From contig JPHH03000103.1 in the NCBI GenBank assembly GCA_000750105.3, positions 1 to 64,000 on the forward strand: a stretch of 64,000 bases of DNA. The letters are read 5' to 3'. Every line of letters starts with the position of its first letter. The stretch's first letter is position 1. The translations under genes were made by a program, and so were the position numbers. The notes below the pieces were generated by a model. The model saw only the letters and a list, made by a program, of their open reading frames with translations. It was not told the DNA's origin and did not search any database. This DNA comes from Tolypocladium sp. Sup5 PDA-1. Taxonomy: Eukaryota > Ascomycota > Sordariomycetes > Hypocreales > Ophiocordycipitaceae. This document shows positions 19,976 to 30,767 of the stretch, piece after piece.

Positions 19976-21790
19976 TTGAGGCTCGGGCTTACTGGAGGCG
20001 TCATCATGGTATTGAAGGGTATGAGTACGGTCCTGGCCATGATTGCTTGTGTTTGTGCAGAGCTCAGCCCTTGGCACCCGCGGATCCATCGTCCTCGCTA
20101 TATAAATCGTCAATTCTCGAACTGGACTATCACGGCAGCCGAGTCATCCACAGCAAACAATGTTCCTAGCCATGAGCCCGAATCGTCGACGGCGATCCTA
20201 CTCAGTGGCTCCATCACAGTCGAGTTTGGTGCCAGACCTGAGAGTTCGCCAGTCCCAAACGGCAGGAAACAATCGACGCTAGCGACTGTCATGGTTCAGA
20301 GCACGGAGATTACCGCTCCCGGCCGTCCACTAACCACTGACATGGAGCTCAGTACTACACCCAGTGATGCGTTTCCGCCGACGACATCCAAGTTGAACCG
20401 GATCAACCCGACTCTGACGTTGGGAGACGAGCTATCTCCTGGGGTAACAGGACCTTCTATTCGTTCAGGTCCCCTCGCCTTTTCTACCGTCAGTCCTCTT
20501 CCCAGCTCAAGCTCGTATACGTCAGAGGAGGACAGGGTCAGCAGCTCAGAGAAAGGGTATTCAGCGGCTGGAACTACCGGAATTTCCATAAGTTCTGCAG
20601 AACTTCCTCTTCATTCGACCACAGTTCGGAAAGTTGTACCGGTCCCCATTGATACTCTGATTAGTAGCCTGTTGCACGGCTCTAGCGCGATAGACTCGAC
20701 TGCGCGGGCGGCAGAGTCGTCTACAACAGACACCTCCACAAGGACAGCACAAATCATACAATGGTCTGTCAATTTGCCGTCTCGTTCGACGTCCCCAGAC
20801 GAAACTATCCCCTTGACAAGATATTTGCCGTCATCTACTCCGGTCTCGCAAATGACATCTTCCGACTTACGTACCCTCGTGGGCTTAATGTCACCCATTT
20901 CTTCTTGGGTTCCCATCTCGTCAGGCCACAGTTCTTACGAATCAGCAGCGAGCTATACGGCTTTGCAGAGCCATCGCACAACATTTCCCGCTTTCTCCGC
21001 TAAAAACAAGGTGGTTCACGAAATAGCTGCTCTAAATAGCGCGGGGCCTCGTGAGACTGCTCTGTCGGCCTGGTCAGTAACCAGTGCCGTGCCCACGGTT
21101 ACTTCCACCCCTAAGAAAGCGACAGTTATGAGCGACTCAGAAATAGGCCCTCAAACGATTTTTTCTTCATCGCTCGCAGGCTTGGCCGGCTTAACTAGTT
21201 CAATTGGGCCGACAAGCCGAAACCCTACTGTTACTCAAACAAACAAGACAGTGACCAATAACGATAATTCGCTTCCCACCACGATTGTGATGGAACAAAC
21301 AACCATTCCATTATCCTTTCCAACTCGAACTTCCACAGCAACCGACGGCAGCACCAATGAGGGCAGCATCCTAACCAGCAGCGCTACCGCAACAAGCAAC
21401 AACAACCCGAATAACAATGCGTTCGACTCCAACGATACGGGGAATCAATCTCCCAAGCAGAAGGCCACCACCGCTGGCATTGCCATGGGTGCGGTTGGCC
21501 TCGGTGTCATGTGCGGTGCGGTGACGTTCATTGTCGCCAAGCGATATAAGCACCGCAGACAGTCATATCAGCGTTTCAGCTCCTCAGCCACGAACAGTCA
21601 AAGCTCTTTGGAAATACGTTGTGCCGGAATTGCTAGCCCTGCAATGGTGTATTCTGCTCCACCGCGACATCCCTGCTCTAGGGGTATCGCTGACGGCTCG
21701 AAATTGCAGGGCTGCAATCAGGGCGAAGCAAACCCAGACCGCAACATTTCTAACCCAATTTCCGTGGCAAACTCTCTTAATTGGAGATGA
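19976..21790 (+). CDS. Ser/Thr-rich single-pass cell-surface protein
   Basis: A single open frame of 604 codons. The first ATG is at 19976; the ATGs at 20006 and 20021 give a better signal peptide (MSTVLAMIACVCAELSPW), so the mature start is uncertain. The ectodomain is almost entirely Ser/Thr/Pro-rich (SSTANNVPSHEPESSTAILL style) with repeated STT and SSS patterns, as expected for a heavily O-glycosylated wall-spanning stalk. Near residues 497-520 is one transmembrane helix (AGIAMGAVGLGVMCGAVTFI) followed by a basic stop-transfer patch (KRYKHRR) and a short cytoplasmic tail. The layout resembles Mid2/Wsc-type wall stress sensors, but there is no WSC cysteine domain, so no function is assigned. 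Confidence 0.75.
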   Translation: MRLGLTGGVIMVLKGMSTVLAMIACVCAELSPWHPRIHRPRYINRQFSNWTITAAESSTANNVPSHEPESSTAILLSGSITVEFGARPESSPVPNGRKQSTLATVMVQSTEITAPGRPLTTDMELSTTPSDAFPPTTSKLNRINPTLTLGDELSPGVTGPSIRSGPLAFSTVSPLPSSSSYTSEEDRVSSSEKGYSAAGTTGISISSAELPLHSTTVRKVVPVPIDTLISSLLHGSSAIDSTARAAESSTTDTSTRTAQIIQWSVNLPSRSTSPDETIPLTRYLPSSTPVSQMTSSDLRTLVGLMSPISSWVPISSGHSSYESAASYTALQSHRTTFPAFSAKNKVVHEIAALNSAGPRETALSAWSVTSAVPTVTSTPKKATVMSDSEIGPQTIFSSSLAGLAGLTSSIGPTSRNPTVTQTNKTVTNNDNSLPTTIVMEQTTIPLSFPTRTSTATDGSTNEGSILTSSATATSNNNPNNNAFDSNDTGNQSPKQKATTAGIAMGAVGLGVMCGAVTFIVAKRYKHRRQSYQRFSSSATNSQSSLEIRCAGIASPAMVYSAPPRHPCSRGIADGSKLQGCNQGEANPDRNISNPISVANSLNWR

Positions 21791-22391
21791 CAGTCGTGAT
21801 TATGTTTCGGATACAAGATAGCGTATATTCGTAAGCTCGGGTATGGGCTATAGCGAGGAGGAAACTGATGCAGGCAGCACCCTTAGGGTTCAGTCTTATG
21901 ATTGATGGGGCCATTTTGGTGCGTCGTGGAGATTGTGGGCTTTGTACGTCGGATCCGTTGATCTTTGGCGTTTGCATCTGGAGAACCGGTTCTAGCAAAG
22001 CAGAAGAATGATATGTCAAGCCCCAGCTCCTGCTTCTGGAAAGAAAGTCGCCTTGTTTGGATTTGTAGAGAACCAAGGTGCATGTAAACAAGAGAGAGAT
22101 GCAAAACTCATAGATTGTTGCCCGTTATGAGTATTTAGAAGTGCTTAAAATCCAAGTAATTTGGCGAGTCACTGCGGCAGAGGATAAACAGGTGCTGTAT
22201 TAATGCTGTCTCCTACCCTCGTTACGTCACCATCCTGTCCACCCCTTTTGAATCGTCGATGCTGAATATAATGAATATCCCAAGGGTACAGCTAAGTAAG
22301 GGACCGTGGGTCGCCTTCGCCCCCGCCTCCCTCCAGCAAAAGAATATATCCAAGCAAGCTTCAGTGATATCGCAACAGCGTTTAATCTACC
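21791..22391. other. gap with no supported gene
   Basis: 3' flank of the Ser/Thr-rich gene and of the small secreted protein gene (convergent). No additional coding signal. Confidence 0.5.
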
Positions 22392-22739
22392 TCAGCAATT
22401 CTCTTTGCGGGGATTGCAGTAACTTAAAACAGCTGACCACGGAGTGATGTGGTCCCAAATGTTGCTGCTAGCTATGCATACAAAGCATGCATCAACGCTC
22501 TTCAAGTAACTAGAGCCGCAAGCACATAATGCCGTTCGGTTTCCTTGGGAAGCTTCATATTCTTTTTGAGCGATGGTGTACAAGTCGAAACAGCTTGATT
22601 TTCCTGGGGGAACCGAATAGCTCTCAACAAGAGCTGGAGATGTATCATTTGCGGAAATCGAGCTAGTCGTTTGGCCTAGGGACACGCCAGAACAGAACCC
22701 CAAAGCCGTAGACACTACTGCAAAGCTGATGTACTTCAT
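22392..22739 (-). CDS. small secreted cysteine-rich protein
   Basis: A 115-residue frame with a clear signal peptide (MKYISFAVVSTALGFCSGVS) and a mature part holding seven cysteines in the order SSCFDLY, LCACGSSY, DACFVCIA, SYCNP and a C-terminal Cys. The family is not recognised. Size, signal peptide and cysteine content are those of fungal effector-like proteins. No intron is needed. The start is the only ATG that gives a signal peptide. Confidence 0.7.
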   Translation of the reverse strand: MKYISFAVVSTALGFCSGVSLGQTTSSISANDTSPALVESYSVPPGKSSCFDLYTIAQKEYEASQGNRTALCACGSSYLKSVDACFVCIASSNIWDHITPWSAVLSYCNPRKENC

Positions 22740-23385
22740 TTTGGTACATGCACAATAGACGATGGTTGTTATCTATCCACAGCATTTGTAGAAGGTTTCA
22801 TTCTCAGTTGGCACTGCTGTTTCATATAGCCTTTCATGCCTCGTGGCTCTAGTGCACCAAGCACTGGGGTGAGCATTTAACAGCCATCTGAGCTGCGGAT
22901 ATACCGGCAACCGTATGTGGACGGGGAAGTAGCGTAACTAGAGCAGTGTACCGGGAAGTATGTATAATGCAATGCTGTGACTACTGTACAGTATATGACT
23001 AAATTGTGTGCATGTCCGAATATGGACACTATCAAGGTATTGCTGTGCACGTGAATCCCATGAACTTCCAAGCTTCCGACTTCTGGATTGTATCCAAGAA
23101 TTTCCCCAGGGAAACACTCGAAAGACGGTTGGATACTAGTCCTCGATCGCAATGTAAACATGTCGATCAATAAGATGGTACAAATGCCGACAGGTAAAAC
23201 TGGACAACAGAACCGCTTATTTCGCAGCTCTGTGATGATCATTCGAGTCAAGGTTTCCAGTATTTAAGATGCATCTCAACGTGGCGAAGGGTTAACCAAC
23301 CAAGGGACCTTCTACCAACTCCACAACACCCTGCCTCGGCTCCAACTTGATCGCGTAGCCTTTCCAGTCTTAAGGCGATTTAATC
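22740..23385. other. divergent intergenic region
   Basis: Between the minus-strand secreted protein and the plus-strand aminotransferase. A 124-codon minus frame (22877-23251) has no family signal. The last 100 bases are CT/CA-rich, as in a fungal 5' leader. Confidence 0.5.
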
Positions 23386-24834
23386 ATGTCACTCAAAGCG
23401 GACTGCAGCGTACCCTCGGCCACGGAGCTTACTGTTGACATCCGAGATAGCGCGGACGAGGTCACTTTCGACAAACGATCTCGAAAAGCCTCTTTGTTGC
23501 ACCCTTTGCCCGCCAGAGATCCCCTCACGGTAGAGAGCGCTTCGGGGACTTATCTGACCCTTGCATCTGGCCACCGAGTCCTGGATGCTTGCGCGGTCGC
23601 CATCGTCGACCATGGAAATAAAACTGTTTTGGCCGCCGTTGCGGAACAAATGTCGAAGGTTTCCTATGCGCACACGATGATTCACAAGACTGAGAGCGCC
23701 GAGAAACTAGCCAAGTTGCTTCTCGAAAACCACCCGCTCGGATTGAGCAAGGCCTATTTTGTCAGCTCCGGCAGCGAAGCGATGGACTCGGCGATGAAAC
23801 TTGCCATGCAGTATCACTTTGCCAATGGCCAGCCGCAGAGGAGGCACTTTGTGGCCAGAAAGCAGGCGTATCACGGCAATACTATCGGAGCCATGAGCAT
23901 CAGCAGTAATATCGCAAGAAAGGAGCCAAATGGGACATCGTTACAACTTCACGATGTCAGCTTTGTTGAACCTCCTTATGCTTACCGTGGCCAACGCGAC
24001 CAAGAGACTGAGGAAGAGTATGCGGCACGGCTCATCGAAGAGTTGGACGCGGAGTTTCAACGGATTGGGCCTGACATCATCGTTGCATTCGTTGCTGAAA
24101 CTGTCGGAGGCTCCACCGCTGGGTGTATTACGGCGCCCAAAGGATACTTCCAGGGAGTACGGATACTCTGCGACAGATACGGCATACTGCTTATCCTGGA
24201 TGAAGTCATGTGCGGATGTGGACGTACAGGCACATACTTTGCTTTTGAGGCGGAGGGGAAGCTGGAGCCCGATTTAGTCACTATAGGGAAGGGTTTGGCG
24301 GGCGGTTATGCACCCATTGCTGCTCTTCTTGTTCGACAATCAGTTTACGACCTATTGAGGGGTGCCGCCGGGGGCTTTGTCCACGGACACACATATCAAG
24401 CGCACCCCGTGAGCTGCGCAGCCGCTTTGGCAGTCCAGGGGTTTGTTCGACGGCCCAAAACACTTTCCGAATGTGCGAGAAAGGGGTCAAAGCTTGAGTC
24501 GTTGCTGAGGACTGCATTCAGCAAGCTCAAATATGTCGGCGACATTCGCGGGAGAGGCCTCTTCTGGGCACTGGAGTTCGTGGAAGACAAAGAGTCAAAA
24601 CAGCCGTTTGACCACAATGCCAATTTCGGCGCCCGAGTGGCCAAGAATGCATATTCTCTGGGCCTGGCGCTGTGTCCGGGGAGTGGAACGGCAGATGGAG
24701 TAGACGGTGATCACGTTCTGCTTGCACCACCGTTGACCATTACGGAGGATGAGTTGGAGCTAATGGTTACAATATTGAAGGAGGCATATGACCAAGCTGA
24801 GAGGGGCTATGATGCTGCTAGATTGGGTTTTTAA
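23386..24834 (+). CDS. class III (omega) PLP-dependent aminotransferase
   Basis: Enzymes of this family move an amino group from an omega-amine or amino acid to a keto acid using pyridoxal phosphate. The 482-residue frame is intact and of usual length. Landmarks: FVSSGSEAMDSAMKLA (PLP phosphate loop, residues about 125-140), AYHGNTIGAMS, LILDEVMCGCGRTG with Asp272 contacting the PLP ring nitrogen, and TIGKGLAGGYAPIAA with Lys302 as the expected Schiff-base lysine, followed by HTYQAHPVSCAAA. No signal peptide or targeting sequence is evident. The substrate cannot be read from sequence. It is divergent from the small secreted protein gene and convergent with the dioxygenase gene. Confidence 0.92.
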   Translation: MSLKADCSVPSATELTVDIRDSADEVTFDKRSRKASLLHPLPARDPLTVESASGTYLTLASGHRVLDACAVAIVDHGNKTVLAAVAEQMSKVSYAHTMIHKTESAEKLAKLLLENHPLGLSKAYFVSSGSEAMDSAMKLAMQYHFANGQPQRRHFVARKQAYHGNTIGAMSISSNIARKEPNGTSLQLHDVSFVEPPYAYRGQRDQETEEEYAARLIEELDAEFQRIGPDIIVAFVAETVGGSTAGCITAPKGYFQGVRILCDRYGILLILDEVMCGCGRTGTYFAFEAEGKLEPDLVTIGKGLAGGYAPIAALLVRQSVYDLLRGAAGGFVHGHTYQAHPVSCAAALAVQGFVRRPKTLSECARKGSKLESLLRTAFSKLKYVGDIRGRGLFWALEFVEDKESKQPFDHNANFGARVAKNAYSLGLALCPGSGTADGVDGDHVLLAPPLTITEDELELMVTILKEAYDQAERGYDAARLGF

Positions 24835-25239
24835 CAATACTTGAATGTACTATTATTCACCACCTGTCTCTATTGCACGGAGCCACCAGAATCAACCACA
24901 AAAGCATTCTGGAGGAGCTCATCAAGAAGTATGTCAGCTCAGCACACTATAACTCTTTACATAGCGTATGCCCATTGCCAAGGACCAGATCACGGCTCCT
25001 AAGCAAGAATATAGACACGAGCCCCTTGCTCTCCCGGCGTCTAATGGTATCATAGTGAAGGAAGCGGGCGCTTTGCGTGTGCGTGTATTTTCCGTGTGCT
25101 ATTCCATTTTCTTCTATGTATTGTGGCACGAAGGCAGGTAGTGAGTATCTGAGCTTATCATGGCTCACCCGAATGGTAGAGCTTTGTATCGATGCCAACC
25201 GTACGTGTCTGATGTCCAAATGCAAAGGTGCCAGAAAAT
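24835..25239. other. convergent intergenic region
   Basis: 3' flanks of the aminotransferase and the dioxygenase. No coding feature. Confidence 0.5.
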
Positions 25240-26562
25240 CTAGTTTACCAGCCTTGCGGCTCGGCATGTATCATCTCTCGCCTTCTTTAAGAGAGGTACC
25301 GGAATGGTACCACCAGTTCCAATCACCTGTTTTTGCGACAATGAGTGGCTTGTTGGGCATTGCTGCCTGCCATTCCATTTCTGCTTTGATGGCACGATGA
25401 TGTATCTCGCTACAATCTGCAAGTGCGTATTCCGCAGATTGCTCAGTGCCTCCGTAGCAGCTGTGTAGGCGTCTCTCAGAAGACTCTGCTCGTCGGTGAT
25501 GGGTGTTCTGAGTGCCACTTCCCGGATATTGCTGATGTGGGCAACGTGCATAAGAAATCGTCGGTGAGGTCCTGGCATGTACTCCCTGGCCTCGACATGG
25601 AAGCTCTTCTCGCCGGCAATGCCACTATGCTTGACGCCGAGGATGATGTCGAAGAATTGTATAAGTGAGCTCTGCCCGTTACTTCCTCCATGCAGCTTTC
25701 TCCAATTACCCTTGCCATTTCCCTCGTCGTAGAAAATTCCGTTCGGCAATGCCTCCCCGCCAGACAAGAAAGGTCGCACTCGGGAATAAAAGACCATGGG
25801 ATCGCATCGCTCGCACATCCTACCCAGAAGAGCGTCTATGCGTTGGATGCATCGCCGCAGATCGTTGAGGGCATCAATAACGATGTGGTATTCGCGATTT
25901 TCTGTGGATTCGATGGCCCCCATCATAGTACGCACAATGCCGGCTGATTGGGCTTCTATCGCAACGCTGATGAGGAGGAACCATGACTCAGATTCAGTAC
26001 CCGTGAAGGACAACAGGGTTCTAAGATCTTCTAGTTTCGAAAAGTCGTCGCCTAGACAGGAAAAGTTCCAGAGTGCAGCACCGGCATAAGTCAGAATCGG
26101 TGGTAGCTCTAGGTACTCCGAAGCCCGCAGGAGCGGAATCGTCAACTGCGGCAATATGACCTAGCGGAAAAAGTCAATCAGCATACTAAATCCATTCCAT
26201 ACCGACAAGATTGCTTCAGGCAGATTAATCAAGCAGGTTCAGACCTCTTCGGGCTTATCGCCACCCCAAATGTAAGCATGAGTCAAGTATGCCAGTAGCA
26301 TATATGCCCTGCGCCATTCCGCCTCAGATATGAGACGGTCTGTCGATAAGATGGGAAGGTTTAAGATAGCGTTCCGGATGCCATTCTGAATGAGGACCGG
26401 AAGTTGTTGAGCGACAAGCTCCCAAGGTTCATAGTAGGGGTCGGACAAAACCCGCGACGGGTTGTGCTCGGGAAGGAATGCATTTTTGGTGATACCAAGC
26501 TTGTCCAAATCCATTGGCATGTTCCCTTCAAGAGGTAGCGTGGGAACAGTTTGCGAAGGCAT
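25240..26562 (-). CDS. indoleamine 2,3-dioxygenase
   Basis: IDO is a haem enzyme that opens the indole ring of tryptophan to N-formylkynurenine, the first step towards kynurenine and de novo NAD. Exon 26562-26245 encodes DPYYEPWELVAQQLPVLI and AYMLLAYLTHAYIWGGDKP. Exon 26162-25240 starts ILPQLTIPLL and continues YLELPPILTYAGAALWN, DPMVFYSRVRPFLSG (distal-pocket Phe and Arg), GGSNGQSSLIQFFDIILG, REYMPGPHRRFL, NTHLQIVARYI (the His matching the proximal haem ligand) and GTGGTIPV. The exons join in phase with a weak GTCTGA donor and a CTGATTGAC branch-like site; without splicing a TGA follows at once. The ATG at 26562 fits the family N-terminus better than the one at 26679. All key residues are present. 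Confidence 0.9.
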
Positions 26563-27431
26563 GGCACAACCAGCGGCGGGCTTTGTTGGGAGATTCTGCT
26601 TGGGAAGACTCAACTGGGGCAAGGCCGACGAGGCTCCAAGGCAAATCCGGCGTGTCTGCCCTCTTAATGTGGAACGCAATGCGTGTCATTACTTTATGCC
26701 ACGGAGTTATGTGAGGAATAGAGAGTTTGAGGCTCGGGGCGCAATTTGCTACAATGTCACAAACTGCCGCTCAGCAGTGTGATGCAGTCTGGGCAATCCA
26801 ATGCGGACAAGCATATCCGCGTCTAGTAGTGGACAATTTGCTGTTCAAAGCTACTACAGTGGCAAGGCAACGGCTCAAAGTATCCACATTAGAAGAGTCA
26901 AGGGGTTGAATGCCTGGGACAGGCCCATTTGGATCGAGTCTCCGCAGCCGACCACGGTGGCGGCCTGCACTAATCTCACAAAGGAGATGCTGTACACACT
27001 ACACTCACGAGATGAATCTCGAGCCCAATGCTCATCTGACCGTCGTTTACGCTGACTAGTAAAATATACTTGACGAAGTCTCAGTTACCCCGTCGTCCAA
27101 TGGCTCGGCCCCACAGCCCACTTGGACCCCCCATCGACAGTCGTTCCTCTTGCACGCAAATGCACCGTCGTGTATAATTTGTCTCAGCTTCAACTGAGGC
27201 CAAACGAATCTCTTTTCAGAGGGAGGACATATAGCCGTGTCCACGATGTGACCGGCATTTTGAGGTGCCAAATCGTGTGCTGTGAATTCTCGACAATGCA
27301 TCAATATCTGTAACTTCCGTACTTGAGATTCTCCTTTCCTTGTCATCTGTGTGTAATGTATAGTGCTCCTGCATCCAGCAGCAGTGGTTTCTTAAGTTGC
27401 AGCTCTACCACCGCACGAGCTGAATTGCCTT
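26563..27431. other. intergenic region upstream of the dioxygenase
   Basis: Between two tandem minus-strand genes. It should hold the dioxygenase promoter and the transporter 3' end. Open stretches (for example 26801-27055) have no recognisable content. Confidence 0.5.
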
Positions 27432-28793
27432 TTATATCTTGACCAACTTAAAACCACTTTGCACATACCTTGCCGCAACAAACAAGCAGGTAGAAGCCAG
27501 CATAGAGCAGCCACAAAATATCTGCATGCCAGTGAAATTCCCACCTTGCTTAGAGTCAATGGCACCACCTATGGGGCTTCCAATTAGAGCACCAAGCGCC
27601 TGTATGGCGAAAGCGATCCCAACGCGAGTGCCAATCTCCCCAATATCAGAGATCTGAGCGACAATGCTGGGGCACAATGATATGTAGCCTCCAGACGAGA
27701 ACCCGAAAAGTATGGCAAAAGCAACAATACCCGGAGTGCCTTTCGCGGGTATCCAAATAGTCAGGCAAGAGAGCGCTGAGACTAACGTTAGCGTGATGAT
27801 AACGTTATAACGGCCGAACACATCGGCCAGAGCGCCAGGAACGATTCGCCCCAGGACACTGTAACAAGGTTAGAAATTTCCATAGCAAAATGACCTATCT
27901 GTGGAGGTGTCTCTCACCTAGCCGCATTCATAATAGGTAACAGGTACGTGACTAGCTCAGAGGCGATGCCGACCGACTCAGCCTGCAGTAGGATGTAGTT
28001 GAAGGGCAAAAACATTCCCGACATGAAGAGGAAGAATGCCGCGGTTGTTAATGCCATAGGCTGATTGCACAACCCGGCAACGTACTCTTTCATACGGAAA
28101 GGTCGAGGCCTCGGAGGCAACCAGGACTTGACCGTCAAACACGTGAGGGAGAGCAGCAATAGGAATCCCAAGGCCATGATCCGCATCATCCAGGGGAACC
28201 CAGTATGCTCAATGAGATTTTTCATCATGATAGGCAAAACCACCCCCCCAAAGGAAGCGCCGGATGTCATGATGCCGAGGGCCAATGCACGGCGCTGAAA
28301 AAACCAGGTAAGAACGGAAGAAGTGCAGGAGTTGAATATAGCACTTGATCCGATAGAAGAAACCAGTGCCTGCGCGATAAAGATCTGGTAGAACTCGCTT
28401 GCGAACGACACTATGACTAGCCCCAGAGCGTAGGCAATAGTCCCGCCGCGTAACAACCAACACGGACCATAGTTATCGAACAGTCGTCCGAACTGATGAA
28501 TAGTCAACGAAAGGCCTCGACGAATTGCCGCCAACCCAGGGCGTACTTACCACACCGCCACAGAAAATCATAACAAACACTTGCGTTGAAGTGATCCAGC
28601 TGACAGTCGAGCTGGAATAATCTTTCAAGGGCCCGGTAGTGTAATACTGCTGGAAGACCCCGACGCAATTTATCAGGCCAAAGGTGCAGAAAAGTGCACA
28701 CCAGCCGCCAAAAACGACGAGCCACGCCTCCGTCCCCCCATCTGGGTAGTTTAATCGAGTCATGACGTTCGTGTAACTGTATTCCAGAGGCAA
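27432..28793 (-). CDS. MFS transporter, monocarboxylate-type
   Basis: Three exons (28793-28551, 28492-27918, 27858-27432) join in phase to 414 residues with standard introns of 58 and 59 nt. The protein begins MPLEYSYTNVMTRLNYPDGG and goes into the first helix with GGTEAWLVVFGGWCALFCTFG, the pattern of fungal Mch-type (monocarboxylate porter-like) MFS proteins. Later come FDNYGPCWLLRGG after helix 2, SSVLTWFFQRRALALGI and GGYISLCPSIVAQ. About twelve hydrophobic segments are present, consistent with a plasma- or vacuolar-membrane carrier. Substrate unknown; fungal relatives carry monocarboxylates or vitamins. It is tandem with the dioxygenase. Confidence 0.9.
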
Positions 28794-29051
28794 AGAGGAA
28801 GCTTTCCAAGTGGAGACCTGTATGATACGCTATGGTTGGCGTTGGCAGAACGTTTGATGTGTGATACAGCAATAGAGCGTACCATAAGAGTGTACTATAC
28901 CATAAGAAGTATGCAACATCGCTCAACAGCACAGGCGGCATTAATTAGCTCCGGGCGAGAGAAAAGCTCTCGTTATCGTTTACGGCTGCAGCGCAAGTCA
29001 GCGAAGACGGGCGAGCATTCGGAGTCGTCAAGGTCATGGCTTCCGGGCAAC
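28794..29051. other. short intergenic region
   Basis: 5' flank of the transporter. No coding feature is supported. Confidence 0.4.
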
Positions 29052-30740
29052 CTAGCAAGTGTCCGTTGCAGATGAAGCAACGTTCTTTGCCAACTCCTGG
29101 TCGGGCAGTTTGTCGGCATATAGGCAACATCGTGGGCGAGCCAGGCATGGGCCTACGAGCGATCGCCAAGAGAATGTATACAGTGACATGGACTGTCCAA
29201 GTCGCCGACCTAAAGTCCGAAAATCGACTTCTGCCCCTTGTTCACGGTCTCGACTGTCATCAACGTGACTTGTATGTTCCCTGCTAGGATCTGCCGGTGC
29301 TGAGGCCTGAGCATCGTGCAAATCCCTCAAGGTAGAGAGCAAACGGGCCGGCTCGCCTCGACTCTTGCGTTCCTTGATCATCGCCCCCAGCTCGTCCGTG
29401 ACCATCTCCTCGCAGAGAATAAGACGGCCCGCAGTTATTCCTGTACTCGATTTGACGGTTCGGTTGAAGACTGTCGTAGAAAGCGTCTTCACGTCACGCG
29501 CGTTTGCCCAGCTATCTTGTGCAATCAAAGCCGAAAAGGAGGCGAGCGTCGATGACTTGAATGCAGTTCCCGGCATTTCGAGTACAGCCAGGTCGTGAAG
29601 GTTCGTTTTCTGGCCCCCGAGCAGCTGAAGCAGGAGAAAGACGCACTCCTCAAACATCAAGGCTCGGAATCTGATAACTTTGGGGAAGCGAGAGGATAGT
29701 CCCGGGTTGATGGCCATCAGACGTAATGTCCGCCTCGTACCCTGCTAGGATGATAACGAGCTTCTTGTGGTACGTCTCCTTGGTTAAACAGTCAACCAGC
29801 TCGTCGACAGCCTCCCTGGCAAAGGCGCCTCCGGCCAGGCGGTATGCCTCGTCGACAAAGAGGACCCGGCCCAGCGCTCATTCCATCATCTACTGCACCT
29901 TAGGTCCCGTCTGTCCGACGTACTGACCTACAAGGTCCGTCGCCGAGCACTCCACCACTTCACCAGTCGCCAGGAACCCCATGTCGTAAAAGACCTTGCC
30001 CATCTTCTTGGCTGCTGTTATCTTACCCGTGCCAGGCGGGCCGCGGAAGAGAAAGTTGAATGGCACGCTATCCTTCGGGTCCAGCCCGAGGGCCTTCACT
30101 GCTATCACAGTTGACTGATAGCCCACGAGTCGTTCGACAATCTCTTCACACCCGACTGCCCCCATAAATAACTTGGAGACATTCGTCTCTGCTTGCTGGG
30201 CCCGATCAAAGTCTTCGTCAAAGTCCCGTGCCTCGAGTTGGTCGTTGGCTTTTGACTGTCCCTTTGAATGCCGCAACTGGTGGCGCGCCTGCCGTACCGA
30301 GAATAATGTCAATCTCCCCGGCGTTGCCAAAATTGGGACGATTGCGAGCTCTTTGCAGCATGTCCATGGCGACGGCCTTGGCCTGGCCAGTTGCTCGATA
30401 TCCTTGTTGTTTGGGCTTCAGGTCCAGGATATGGCCCAGGTCTTCGTCAGTAAAGTCGTTAAAGGGAAAGGCTGAAGCAATGGGGAAGCGGCGGCTAAGG
30501 GATGGGTTAACAGTCTGGAATATGGTCTCCATCTGGCTCTCGTACCCCAGCAGGAGGACGCATCGGTCGTCTCCTGGGATACTTTGTACCTCGGCTACGA
30601 TATGTAAATGACAGCGGTCTTATACGGATCAGATGTGGACCCTTTATTGCCACTGCCCCCGGAAAGTCCGTACACCTCATAAATTACGAGCACCTTTCCG
30701 GAAGTGGCGGCGAGGATCGCATTAAGTGTCAAGAGAACGA
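29052..30740 (-). pseudogene. multi-AAA (CbxX/CfqX-like) ATPase, decayed
   Basis: Fungi have large proteins with tandem CbxX/CfqX-type AAA domains. Reading leftward, an AAA end is seen (KVLVIYEVYGLSGGSG, LLLGYESQMETIFQTVNPSL), then a second AAA domain (FLFRGPPGTGKITAAKKMG, TDLVGQYVGQTGPKVQ, ALGRVLFVDEAYRLAGGA, LVIILAGYEADI, NPGLSSRFP). Damage: the Walker B of the first domain has Tyr for Asp (VIYE for VIDE), and the Walker A of the second has Ile for the Mg-binding Thr (GKI, one C-to-T change). TAG and TGA follow TGPKVQ, and there are frame changes near 30610, 30300 and 29735. The N- and C-terminal regions of a full gene are missing. Confidence 0.82.
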
Positions 30741-30767
30741 GACAATCGAGCTGAAGTCAGAGAACAA

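Noticed and set aside
22877..23251. 124-codon minus frame upstream of the aminotransferase
   Set aside because: No recognisable domain, no good signal peptide, and it sits in a promoter-like region.
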